The position numbers and the translations under genes were made by a program. From JAVBKX01 sp031553835 (GTDB lineage Bacteria; Bacteroidota; Bacteroidia; Bacteroidales; Azobacteroidaceae), in the NCBI GenBank assembly GCA_031553835.1, contig JAVBKX010000051.1, forward strand, positions 1 to 39,519: 39,519 bases of DNA, given 5' to 3'. Shown piece after piece: positions 1 through 6,855 of this stretch (the stretch's first letter is position 1; each line of letters opens with the position of its first letter). The notes under the pieces are model-generated. The model worked only from the letters and a program-made list of their open reading frames with translations. It searched no databases and was not told the DNA's origin.

Positions 1-774
1 GATATTCTTCAGATCTTTTATCAATGATTCTCGCGGAAGCGATAATATCTTGTCAATTATTTCTCTTTCCAGGCTATTGGTGTATTCCGGAGAAAAGAAA
101 TCTTTAAGTTCCTCTTTGTGAGTCAGAATCAATTCTTTTGGATACTCGGGATAAGAATAGGAGTAGGTCGTTTCGGGTAAATCAAGGTAATCGAAAGATG
201 AATCGTCGTCTTCACCAAACTCTTCATCGCGACCTCCGATTGATAAGCGGAAAGCATCTCCCACGCTTTTTTTCAATGCTGGTAAATACTGTTCTGCTTC
301 CAGTTTCGATTTTGCAATCAGAAAGGGTTGGCCTTCATAACCAAAGTCATATTCAATCAACGGAATATCATCGGTATCCGGCTCTAAAATGTATTGAACG
401 ATTTCAAAATCTTTATATGATTGGATTCCCAAATCCTCAGCATAAGCAACAGAACCGTAAATGAGATTGTGAGCCTCATTGTAACTGATTGGAGTAAGAA
501 AACTACCGGATTTTAATTTGTCATATTCATATTCCGGAATATTGTAGCGGTAAAAGCAATCTTTTACTCCGACACAATATAAATCGACTAAAAAAATACC
601 GAGAGTATAATTTCCGGAAGCGTGCCTGCGGGCAATGATAATATTACATTCTCCGGCATTCTTCCAATCGTCATTTATTAAACATTCTTCTATCGGAAGA
701 TTACGAGCTTTTGTTCTCACATATTTTTCAGGAGAAAGAATTTGTTGATTTTGTTTATTTTTCTTTTTTGCCAT
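1..774 (-). CDS. Hypothetical protein, 3' end beyond the window
   Basis: An open minus-strand frame runs from an ATG at 774 to the window edge, giving 258 codons without a stop, so the C-terminus is missing. The start is very lysine/glutamine-rich (MAKKKNKQNQQ), and there is no signal peptide or membrane segment, so the protein is probably cytoplasmic. A conserved-looking core at about residues 39-80 (IIIARRHASGNYTLGIFLVD, then a Cys/Tyr-rich stretch) is followed by an acidic region near residue 180-200 (GEDDDSSFDYLDLPE). I do not recognise the family. The core resembles a type of uncharacterised Bacteroidetes protein, but that is an impression, not a match. Codon use and the lack of stops over 774 bases support a real gene. 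No close neighbour on the same strand helps with function: the amidase upstream is separated by about 410 bases and a terminator. Confidence 0.8.
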   Translation of the reverse strand, partial: MAKKKNKQNQQILSPEKYVRTKARNLPIEECLINDDWKNAGECNIIIARRHASGNYTLGIFLVDLYCVGVKDCFYRYNIPEYEYDKLKSGSFLTPISYNEAHNLIYGSVAYAEDLGIQSYKDFEIVQYILEPDTDDIPLIEYDFGYEGQPFLIAKSKLEAEQYLPALKKSVGDAFRLSIGGRDEEFGEDDDSSFDYLDLPETTYSYSYPEYPKELILTHKEELKDFFSPEYTNSLEREIIDKILSLPRESLIKDLKNI

Positions 775-853
775 AGAAATTATAAAATATTGATCTGTAA
801 AAGTAATAAAATCATATCAAAATGAATTTTATGTTCAGAGATTATCTTGAGCC

Positions 854-1005
854 CATCTTGACTTTCCTCTTGTATCCGGATAGAATAAAGATCAAAGAAA
901 GAAGAAGACAGAACAAAGATATAAGATTGGTCTTTGTGATCTTCAAATCTACTTCTTTTTTCTTAATTCTTGCTTCTCTTGTCTGAAAATTAAAAAGTCA
1001 AGATG
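854..1005. repeat. Inverted repeat flanking purine/pyrimidine arms
   Basis: CATCTTGAC at 854-862 is matched by its inverse GTCAAGATG at 997-1005. Between them a purine-rich arm (883-925) faces a pyrimidine-rich arm (941-984), so an imperfect long hairpin is possible. The complementarity is patchy and may be a chance result of base composition. Confidence 0.3.
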
Positions 1006-1027
1006 ACTTTCTTATTATTTAAAACCC

Positions 1028-1053
1028 AAAATCCCAGCCTAAACCGGGATTTT
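1028..1053 (-). terminator. Probable terminator of the amidase gene
   Basis: AAAATCCC (1028-1035) and GGGATTTT (1046-1053) form a perfect 8-bp stem with a 10-base loop. Read on the minus strand it lies about 130 bases after the amidase stop, and a T-rich tract follows it. Confidence 0.55.
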
Positions 1054-1185
1054 ATGTTGAAAAACAGTTCATTTTTTGAATTTAATTTGCCGTCATAAGC
1101 TATTGAAAATCATAAAGATAAGCTATTCTATACTGTTTTCAATGAACGAAGATACAAATTTGCACGCAATTCACAATTGGCTGCA

Positions 1186-2184
1186 TCAATTTGCCGCATA
1201 ATCTTTTACCAGCCCTTCACACAACCAATTAGCCACAGCCTGACGATTATTCGGATCTAAAAATCGTTTACGATCCCGCCCATCGTTACCAATATTGCCT
1301 AATTCAATATATACACTCACCGGAACTGCTCGCCGAAGGACATAGAGATTACGAGAACTTACTTTGCCATCAAATCCTCTGTTGGGCTGACTTTTATTGT
1401 ATTTCGCATGAATTGTCTCCCTCAGTCTTTTAGCTAACTGCTTGCCTTTGCTACTTTTATCTTTGTAGTAAAAAAATATATCTACAGGCTGATTTTTGGG
1501 ACGACTATCCAAATGGATGAATACAGCCCGCTTATATTTTGCTTTCGACCGACGGTTTAAGTTGTTGATTTTATCACATCTTTGTTTTAACCGTTGTAGC
1601 TGATCCAGGGGAATTTCGCTTCCCATACATGTTTCCCGCTTACTATTCGCCAAATATTTATCATCCCGAATGCCATCTTTTGCATCCTGAATAATAATAT
1701 GAACAGTTGCTCCCTCTTCCAATAAATTCAAAGCCAAACGCAACATAACATCGTATGCATACTCATCTTCATGTAATTCCACATTACCTTCTTTGGTAAT
1801 GGCGCCAGGATCAGGGCCTCCATGCCCGCTAACCAAAAAGAAACAAGCTCCTTTCAAACGATCGGATTTGATAACATACCGGGATTGTAAATCACCAAAC
1901 AATGGTTGTACACCTGTTCCCAATGTCTTCTCAGACAAAACCGTATTTTCTTTCTTTAAAGAAGGTAACCGGTAAGAAACACCCAAACTCAGGCTGTTAT
2001 TCTTCCCTAATTTATCCCGATTCAACAGTATAAACTGATCATAATCATCCTGTCCGATCCTGTTATTACGTTTTAGAAAGGCATAAATGCCTTCTCCTTT
2101 TAATGCATAAGCGGAATCCTGGCCCAAAACGACAAGAGGAAATAATAAAAGAATTGACAACGATAAATAAAAAAACTTTCTCAT
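1186..2184 (-). CDS. N-acetylmuramoyl-L-alanine amidase (Amidase_3 type)
   Basis: The product is a secreted peptidoglycan hydrolase that cleaves the bond between N-acetylmuramic acid and L-alanine in the periplasm. An N-terminal signal peptide spans about residues 1-21 (cut near VVLG-QD). A region at about 28-75 (IYAFLKRNN, then ILLNRDKLGKNNSLSLG) looks like a degenerate LysM-type glycan-binding domain. The catalytic domain covers about 113-330: H121 in SGHGGPDPG, an acidic ligand near E139 (HEDEYAYDV), H224 in FIHLDS, and the catalytic glutamate E294 in YIELGNI. This is the zinc-site pattern of the Amidase_3 family. Compared with the common FISIHAN motif, the second His motif is altered (FIHLDSR), but the histidine is kept. 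The gene stands alone, with a TATCTTTG box about 20 bases before the ATG and divergent to the GNAT gene. Confidence 0.88.
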   Translation of the reverse strand: MRKFFYLSLSILLLFPLVVLGQDSAYALKGEGIYAFLKRNNRIGQDDYDQFILLNRDKLGKNNSLSLGVSYRLPSLKKENTVLSEKTLGTGVQPLFGDLQSRYVIKSDRLKGACFFLVSGHGGPDPGAITKEGNVELHEDEYAYDVMLRLALNLLEEGATVHIIIQDAKDGIRDDKYLANSKRETCMGSEIPLDQLQRLKQRCDKINNLNRRSKAKYKRAVFIHLDSRPKNQPVDIFFYYKDKSSKGKQLAKRLRETIHAKYNKSQPNRGFDGKVSSRNLYVLRRAVPVSVYIELGNIGNDGRDRKRFLDPNNRQAVANWLCEGLVKDYAAN

Positions 2185-2203
2185 ATCTTTGCAAAAAACA
2201 ACT

Positions 2204-2211
2204 CAAAGATA
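2204..2211 (-). promoter_or_regulatory. -7 box of the amidase gene (TATCTTTG)
   Basis: On the minus strand this reads TATCTTTG, an exact fit to the Bacteroidetes -7 consensus TAnnTTTG, 19 bases before the amidase ATG. No clear -33 element was identified. Confidence 0.6.
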
Positions 2212-2241
2212 GGATATTATTCCATTCAATCTATTATTCTA

Positions 2242-2249
2242 TATTTTTG
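2242..2249 (+). promoter_or_regulatory. -7 box of the GNAT gene (TATTTTTG)
   Basis: TATTTTTG fits TAnnTTTG and ends only 4 bases before the ATG at 2254, so the transcript would be almost or fully leaderless if this box is used. Confidence 0.5.
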
Positions 2250-2253
2250 CAGC

Positions 2254-2784
2254 ATGAAACTAAATGATAAACTTTATGACATTCGGCCGGCCGAACTATC
2301 CGACTGCCCGATAATTAATAAATTAGCATCTCAAATATGGGAACCTGCTTATGGACAAATTTTATCGCTCGAACAATTGAAATTCATGTTCCAGTGGATG
2401 TATTCCATTGATTCTCTTGAAAATCAAATAAAATCCGGACATCATTTTTTTATCGCTTACCATCAGGAAAAACCGGTAGGATATATGTCTATCGAAAAAG
2501 AGAATGATCATCGTTATCATTTGCAAAAAATTTATGTATTGCCTTCTGAACAAGGACAAGGCTTAGGTAGAATTTTGATAAAATATGCAGAAAACCAAAT
2601 AAAGACATGGGAAGCCGGGAGAAAAGAAGAACTCACTTTTGCTTTGAATGTAAACCGGCAAAATCAAGCCCGTTATTTTTACGAAAAAATAGGATTTATA
2701 ATCGAAAGTGAAGGCGATTTCGACATAGGCCACGGTTTCTTCATGAACGACTATATTATGGTCAAAAAAATAATAATAGAATAA
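2254..2784 (+). CDS. GNAT family N-acetyltransferase
   Basis: A 176-residue single-domain acetyltransferase of the GCN5-related fold, which moves acetyl from acetyl-CoA to an amine. The acetyl-CoA pyrophosphate loop is visible at about residues 92-108 (IYVLPSEQGQGLGRILI), matching the Q/RxxGxG/A motif A. The preceding strand PVGYMSIEKE and the C-terminal ALNVNRQNQARYFYEKIGF (motif B, a Tyr-containing helix) complete the fold. The length is normal for the family. The N-terminal YDIRPAELSDCPIINKLA is typical of small-molecule or protein-N-terminus acetylases in this group, but the substrate cannot be told. It is divergent from the amidase and followed by a tRNA gene with its own promoter box, so it is probably monocistronic. 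Confidence 0.88.
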   Translation: MKLNDKLYDIRPAELSDCPIINKLASQIWEPAYGQILSLEQLKFMFQWMYSIDSLENQIKSGHHFFIAYHQEKPVGYMSIEKENDHRYHLQKIYVLPSEQGQGLGRILIKYAENQIKTWEAGRKEELTFALNVNRQNQARYFYEKIGFIIESEGDFDIGHGFFMNDYIMVKKIIIE

Positions 2785-2806
2785 CAAATCATTTTATTTA
2801 AAACAT

Positions 2807-2814
2807 TATATTTG
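2807..2814 (+). promoter_or_regulatory. -7 box of tRNA-Gly (TATATTTG)
   Basis: TATATTTG fits the Bacteroidetes -7 consensus exactly and ends 11 bases before the first base of the tRNA. Confidence 0.6.
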
Positions 2815-2825
2815 CACCCTGAAAT

Positions 2826-2898
2826 GCGGTAATAGCTCAGTTGGCAGAGCGGAAGCTTCCCAAGCTTCAGGTCGTGGGTTCGAACCCCATTTACCGCT
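2826..2898 (+). tRNA. tRNA-Gly, anticodon CCC
   Basis: The 73-base sequence folds as a full cloverleaf. The acceptor stem is GCGGTAA/TTACCGC with discriminator T, as expected for glycine. The D arm is TAGCTCAGTTGGCAGAGC. The anticodon stem is GAAGC/GCTTC with loop TTCCCAA, placing CCC at the anticodon, and the T arm contains GTTCGAAC. CCA is not encoded. A T-rich tract directly after it (CTCTTTTTCC) may help end transcription. Confidence 0.96.
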
Positions 2899-2938
2899 CT
2901 TTTTCCTTATTCCTACAATATTTCCCTTAAAAATCTGT

Positions 2939-2946
2939 TATATTTG
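2939..2946 (+). promoter_or_regulatory. -7 box of porE (TATATTTG)
   Basis: TATATTTG, an exact TAnnTTTG match, ends 16 bases before the ATG of porE. Confidence 0.55.
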
Positions 2947-2962
2947 GAGAAGTAACATCCTT

Positions 2963-4936
2963 ATGAAGCGAGCCATACCCGCAATAATTTTACTACTCCT
3001 GTTCCCGTTGTTGTTTTCCTGCAAAACAGCCAAGTTAAGCAATGCCATTGAGAAACAGGAATTAGGAGAGTATTATGACGCCGCTCAAATATACCGTAAA
3101 GTGTATGCCAAAACACCCGGAAAAAATCGGCCTTTACGAGGAGTTGTTGCTTTCAACATGGCCGAATGTTACAGAAAAATCAACAATACACAACGTGCAT
3201 TAAACGGATATCAAAACGCCATACGCTACGAATATGCCGACAGCACCTCCTTGCTTCTCTCCGCAATAATGCTTCAAGGACTCGGACGATACCCTGCCGC
3301 CATCAAACAATATGAGGCTTTCTTACAAAAGGATTCTTCTAATATATTGGCCATAAACGGGATTATGGGATGCGATTCGGCTTCTATATGGAAACAAAAT
3401 CCTACCCGTTACATTGTGAAGCGTATGGACAAAATGAATTCGCGCCAGGGAGAGTTTTCTCCTATGCTTACAGGGGATAACTCAGAGCAACTCTATATCA
3501 GTTCCTCCCGAAAAGATGCGATCGGAGATGAAAAAAGCGGAATTACAGGCAATAAAAACAACGATTTTTTTCTCGTAAAAAAAGACGAAAAAGGAACATG
3601 GCTTACTCCTGCTGTCATCGAATCGGAAATCAATACCGAATTTGATGAAGGCGCTTGTTCTTTTACATCCGACGGAGCAACCATGTACTACACTTACTGC
3701 TCTAACGATCCGACGGCGCCCAGAACTGCCGAAATTTATAAATCAGCCCGCTCCGGAGCCAAATGGAACAAAGGTCAAAAAGTAGAAATCCTGAAAGACA
3801 CTGTTACCATGACAGCTCATCCGGCAGTAAGCCCTGACGGCGAATACTTATATTTTGTATCCGATATGCCCGGAGGCTACGGAGGAAAAGATATTTGGCG
3901 AGTTCCTTTGGATAAAATCGGACTCTTATATCCCGAAAATTTAGGTGCAGACATTAATACTCCAGGAGATGAGATGTTCCCTTACATACGCGAAGACAAC
4001 ACCCTGTATTTTGCTTCAAACGGACATCCGGGAATGGGTGGATTGGATTTATTTAAAGCTATCCCGAGAAAAAACGGCTCATGGGTAGTGGAGAATATGA
4101 AATTCCCGATCAACAGTGCTTCGGATGATTTCGGAATTACTTTTGCCGGAAAAGAAGAATGGGGTTTTTTCAGCAGTAATCGGAACGATGCCCGCGGCTA
4201 CGACCATATTTATTCATTTGAATTGCCCGGCACTCATTTTTTCGTGGAAGGATGGGTCATCGACCGGGACGAAGAAGTGATCGACAATGCTATCGTACGC
4301 ATTGTAGGAAAAGACGGAACGAACGAAAAAATAATAGTCCGAAAAGATGGCACCTACCGTCATCCGGTAAAACCCGGAACGGAATATGTAATGATGGGAA
4401 CAGCCCAAGGGTATTTGAATCAAAAACGCAGCCTGATTGTCCCACGCCAGGAAACCAGCGAAACATTTTATGTTGATTTCGACCTGGCCTCCATCTCCAA
4501 ACCGGTATTGATCGAAAATATTTTTTACGATTTCGATAAAGCTACATTACGCTCCGAATCAAAAAAAGCCTTGGATGAAATGATCGAAATGTTGAATGAT
4601 AATCCCAATGTAACTATCGAGTTATCAGCACATACCGACAGAAAAGGAAGTGAAGTCTATAATCAAAATTTATCGCAACGCCGTGCACAATCCGTTGTGG
4701 ATTATCTCATCAAAGGCGGAATCGAAAAAGAACGCCTCACTCCGGCAGGTTACGGAAAAACACAACCCAAAACTATCCATAAAAATCTGGCTAAAAAATA
4801 TGATTTTTTGCCGGAAGGCCAAATTCTCACCGAATCTTTCATCATTACCCTGACTCCCGAACAGCAGGAAATTGCTGATCAAATCAACCGCCGCACTGAA
4901 TTCAAAGTACTTCGCACCAATTACCGCCTGTTTTAA
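2963..4936 (+). CDS. porE: PorE-like OmpA-family lipoprotein of the type IX secretion system
   Basis: A 657-residue outer-membrane lipoprotein. The lipobox ends at a cysteine in LLFSC (about residue 20). Domains follow in order: TPR-like helices at about 27-140 (YDAAQIYRKVY, AFNMAECYRK, YPAAIKQYEAF); a PD40/WD40-like beta-propeller at about 150-420 with repeated signatures such as HPAVSPDGEYLYFVSD and DIWRVPL; a carboxypeptidase-regulatory-like beta-sandwich at about 425-510; and an OmpA C-terminal peptidoglycan-binding domain at about 520-657 (NIFYDFDKATLR, LSAHTDRKGS, NQNLSQRRAQSVVDYL). The TPR-propeller-CRD-OmpA order is that of P. gingivalis PorE, which anchors the T9SS to peptidoglycan. 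It is probably monocistronic, with its own -7 box. Assignment rests on architecture and remembered family features. A paralogous OmpA/TPR protein would be the alternative. Confidence 0.85.
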   Translation: MKRAIPAIILLLLFPLLFSCKTAKLSNAIEKQELGEYYDAAQIYRKVYAKTPGKNRPLRGVVAFNMAECYRKINNTQRALNGYQNAIRYEYADSTSLLLSAIMLQGLGRYPAAIKQYEAFLQKDSSNILAINGIMGCDSASIWKQNPTRYIVKRMDKMNSRQGEFSPMLTGDNSEQLYISSSRKDAIGDEKSGITGNKNNDFFLVKKDEKGTWLTPAVIESEINTEFDEGACSFTSDGATMYYTYCSNDPTAPRTAEIYKSARSGAKWNKGQKVEILKDTVTMTAHPAVSPDGEYLYFVSDMPGGYGGKDIWRVPLDKIGLLYPENLGADINTPGDEMFPYIREDNTLYFASNGHPGMGGLDLFKAIPRKNGSWVVENMKFPINSASDDFGITFAGKEEWGFFSSNRNDARGYDHIYSFELPGTHFFVEGWVIDRDEEVIDNAIVRIVGKDGTNEKIIVRKDGTYRHPVKPGTEYVMMGTAQGYLNQKRSLIVPRQETSETFYVDFDLASISKPVLIENIFYDFDKATLRSESKKALDEMIEMLNDNPNVTIELSAHTDRKGSEVYNQNLSQRRAQSVVDYLIKGGIEKERLTPAGYGKTQPKTIHKNLAKKYDFLPEGQILTESFIITLTPEQQEIADQINRRTEFKVLRTNYRLF

Positions 4937-4979
4937 ATCATTTTTCATAAAAAGACTATTTTGAATTAATTTTTTCATG

Positions 4980-4987
4980 TATATTTG
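4980..4987 (+). promoter_or_regulatory. -7 box of the mannose-1-P guanylyltransferase gene
   Basis: TATATTTG at 24 bases before the ATG fits TAnnTTTG. A TTTG at 4960-4963 lies upstream, but the spacing (16 bases) is shorter than the usual -33/-7 distance. Confidence 0.55.
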
Positions 4988-5011
4988 TGAACCAATCAAT
5001 ACATAAATCTC

Positions 5012-6088
5012 ATGAATAATAATTATTGTGTCATAATGAGTGGAGGAATCGGCAGCCGGTTCTGGCCGTTTAGCCGTGAAAATATGCCCAAGCAATTCCT
5101 GGATTTCTTCGGAACCGGGCGATCCTTGTTGCAACAAACTTTCGATCGGTTCAACCAAATTATTCCCGCTGAAAATATTTATATTGCGACCAACGAAATA
5201 TATGCGGATTTAGTACAACAGCAGTTGCCGGAATTACAGAAGAAACAAATTCTGTTAGAGCCGACGCGCCGGAATACTGCGCCTTGCATTGCTTATGCCG
5301 CCTATCACATACAGGCTATCAATCCGAAAGCCAATATCGTTGTCACTCCTGCCGACCATTTAATATTGCAAGAATACCATTTCCTGGCCAACATTCAATC
5401 CGGGTTGGATTTTGTAGAAAAGAACAAAGCATTATTGACTTTAGGCGTCAAACCCAGCCGGCCGGAAACGGGATATGGCTACATTCAGACTAAAGATGCT
5501 ACATCCAAAAGCATTCAAAAAGTCAAAGCATTTACAGAAAAACCCAATTACGAACTGGCGAAAGTTTTCTTTGAAAGTGGCGAATTTTATTGGAATTCCG
5601 GCATTTTTGTCTGGAACGTTCAAACCATTATGGAAGCTTTCCATTTGTATTTACCCAATATCACGGAGCGATTTGATCCGGGCATCAACAAGTTCAATAC
5701 AGATGAGGAACGCAGTTTTATCAATGAACATTATCCGTTGCTCCAAAACATTTCGATCGATTATGGTATCATGGAAAAAGCCGACAACACCTATATGTTG
5801 ATGGCCGATTTCGGATGGTCGGATTTGGGTACCTGGGGAGCGTTGCACGATTTGGCCGACAAAGACGAATCTCTAAATGTTTCACTTAAATGTTCATCTG
5901 TTTTTTATGAAAGCAACAATAATATTGTCACTTTATCGGATGGAAAACTGGCTGTCATTCAAGGATTAGACGATTATATCATAGCTGAATCGGACAATGT
6001 GCTGTTGATTTGTAAAAAATCGGAAGAACAGCGGATCAAACAATTCGTAACTGATATTAACATGAAATTTGGCGATAACTTTGTTTGA
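5012..6088 (+). CDS. manC: Mannose-1-phosphate guanylyltransferase
   Basis: The enzyme makes GDP-mannose from mannose-1-phosphate and GTP in the cytoplasm, feeding LPS, capsule or glycoprotein glycan synthesis. The nucleotidyltransferase signature lies at residues 8-31: MSGGIGSRFWPFSRENMPKQ, where the glycine-rich loop and lysine bind the nucleotide. Further family motifs are LEPTRRNTAPCIAYAA (about 81-97), TPADHLI (about 110), GYIQ (about 150), FTEKPN (about 170), FYWNSGIFVW (about 190) and ADFGWSDLGTWGAL (about 265). At 358 residues it is the short form, without the fused phosphomannose isomerase/cupin domain seen in the ~470-residue proteobacterial enzyme. It is a single gene with its own -7 box and a terminator hairpin starting about 30 bases after its stop, converging on the methyltransferase gene. 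Confidence 0.93.
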   Translation: MNNNYCVIMSGGIGSRFWPFSRENMPKQFLDFFGTGRSLLQQTFDRFNQIIPAENIYIATNEIYADLVQQQLPELQKKQILLEPTRRNTAPCIAYAAYHIQAINPKANIVVTPADHLILQEYHFLANIQSGLDFVEKNKALLTLGVKPSRPETGYGYIQTKDATSKSIQKVKAFTEKPNYELAKVFFESGEFYWNSGIFVWNVQTIMEAFHLYLPNITERFDPGINKFNTDEERSFINEHYPLLQNISIDYGIMEKADNTYMLMADFGWSDLGTWGALHDLADKDESLNVSLKCSSVFYESNNNIVTLSDGKLAVIQGLDDYIIAESDNVLLICKKSEEQRIKQFVTDINMKFGDNFV

Positions 6089-6100
6089 TTCCGCAATTTT

Positions 6101-6805
6101 TCACTTGTATAATAAAAAAAGGCAGGGACGCTTGGATAAATCAGGCACCTGCCTTTTCCATTCTCCCACCGTTTGTGTTCGTATAAATTCATTTTCGCAG
6201 GTAATATCGGCTGCAATACACAATTTGGACGACGAATTACATGTTTTCAAAATGTCTTCCACTAATTTACCATTGCGATAAGGCGTTTCAATAAACAACT
6301 GGGTTTGATTTTTGCTATACACTTGCTGTTCTAATGATTTCAGCATTTTGATCCGCTGATCCGTCTCAATCGGCAAATATCCATGAAAGGCAAAATTCTG
6401 TCCGTTAAATCCCGAGGCCATTAACGCCAACAAAATGGAAGAAGGACCGACTAAAGGCACCACCCGGATTCCCTGTCTCTGTGCAAGGGCTACGACATCA
6501 GCGCCGGGATCGGCAATGGCGGGACAACCCGCTTCCGAAATAATACCGATAGAATATCCATTCCCAACCGGCTTCAAAAATCCGGCAATCTCCTCCTGAG
6601 GCGTATGCTTATTCAAAACAAAGAAAGTCAATTCATCAATATCAATAGACGAATCGGTTTGTTTAAGAAAACGGCGCGCGGTCCGTTCATTCTCCACAAT
6701 AAAATACTTAATACCCACAATGATTTCCCGGTTATAGGAAGGTAAAACCCGATCGATCGTTGTTTCGCCCAACGTAACCGGAATTAAAAAAAGAGCTGCC
6801 GACAT
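6101..6805 (-). CDS. SAM-dependent methyltransferase, tetrapyrrole-methylase fold (RsmI-related)
   Basis: A 234-residue cytoplasmic methyltransferase of the tetrapyrrole methylase superfamily. The first methionine-like codon of the frame is further upstream, but MSAALFLIPVTLGE at 6805 is the proper start: it begins the family's first strand, and a -7 box sits just before it. Motifs seen are LFLIPVTLGE (residues 5-14), GIISEAGCPAIADPGADVV (about 93-111, the SAM-binding EAGxPxxxDPG loop), VPLVGPSSILLALMASG (about 122-138) and FHGYLP (about 146). These match RsmI (16S rRNA C1402 2'-O-methyltransferase), but the opening differs from the canonical VPTPIGNL, so this may be the shorter Bacteroidetes paralogue rather than RsmI itself. 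Its last codons overlap a terminator hairpin (6117-6157), and it is divergent from the RsmF-like gene. Confidence 0.83.
   Translation of the reverse strand: MSAALFLIPVTLGETTIDRVLPSYNREIIVGIKYFIVENERTARRFLKQTDSSIDIDELTFFVLNKHTPQEEIAGFLKPVGNGYSIGIISEAGCPAIADPGADVVALAQRQGIRVVPLVGPSSILLALMASGFNGQNFAFHGYLPIETDQRIKMLKSLEQQVYSKNQTQLFIETPYRNGKLVEDILKTCNSSSKLCIAADITCENEFIRTQTVGEWKRQVPDLSKRPCLFLLYK
6117..6157. terminator. Bidirectional terminator inside the 3' end of the methyltransferase gene
   Basis: AAAAGGCAGG (6117-6126) pairs perfectly with CCTGCCTTTT (6148-6157), with a 21-base loop. On the plus strand it lies 29 bases after the manC stop and ends in a T tract. On the minus strand the hairpin is followed by seven T residues, but these fall inside the last codons of the methyltransferase, upstream of its stop codon at 6101-6103. 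Confidence 0.6.
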
Positions 6806-6820
6806 GCTATAAGTTTTTTG

Positions 6821-6828
6821 CAAAAATA
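6821..6828 (-). promoter_or_regulatory. -7 box of the RsmI-related gene (TATTTTTG)
   Basis: On the minus strand this reads TATTTTTG, ending 15 bases before the ATG at 6805. It is separated by one base from the plus-strand -7 box of the divergent gene. Confidence 0.55.
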
Positions 6829-6829
6829 G

Positions 6830-6837
6830 TACTTTTG
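6830..6837 (+). promoter_or_regulatory. -7 box of the RsmF-like gene (TACTTTTG)
   Basis: TACTTTTG fits TAnnTTTG and ends 18 bases before the ATG at 6856. It overlaps a possible in-frame TTG start at 6835, which argues for the ATG at 6856 as the true start. Confidence 0.55.
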
Positions 6838-6855
6838 CCCGAAATATACTCCAAC

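Larger units (their letters stand above)
775..1185. other. Intergenic spacer, about 410 bases
   Basis: No convincing gene is visible. The spacer holds a purine-rich stretch (about 883-925) and a pyrimidine-rich stretch (about 941-984) flanked by a 9-base inverted repeat, and the probable terminator of the downstream-oriented amidase gene at 1028-1053. Promoter elements for the partial gene at 774 were not clear. Confidence 0.5.
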
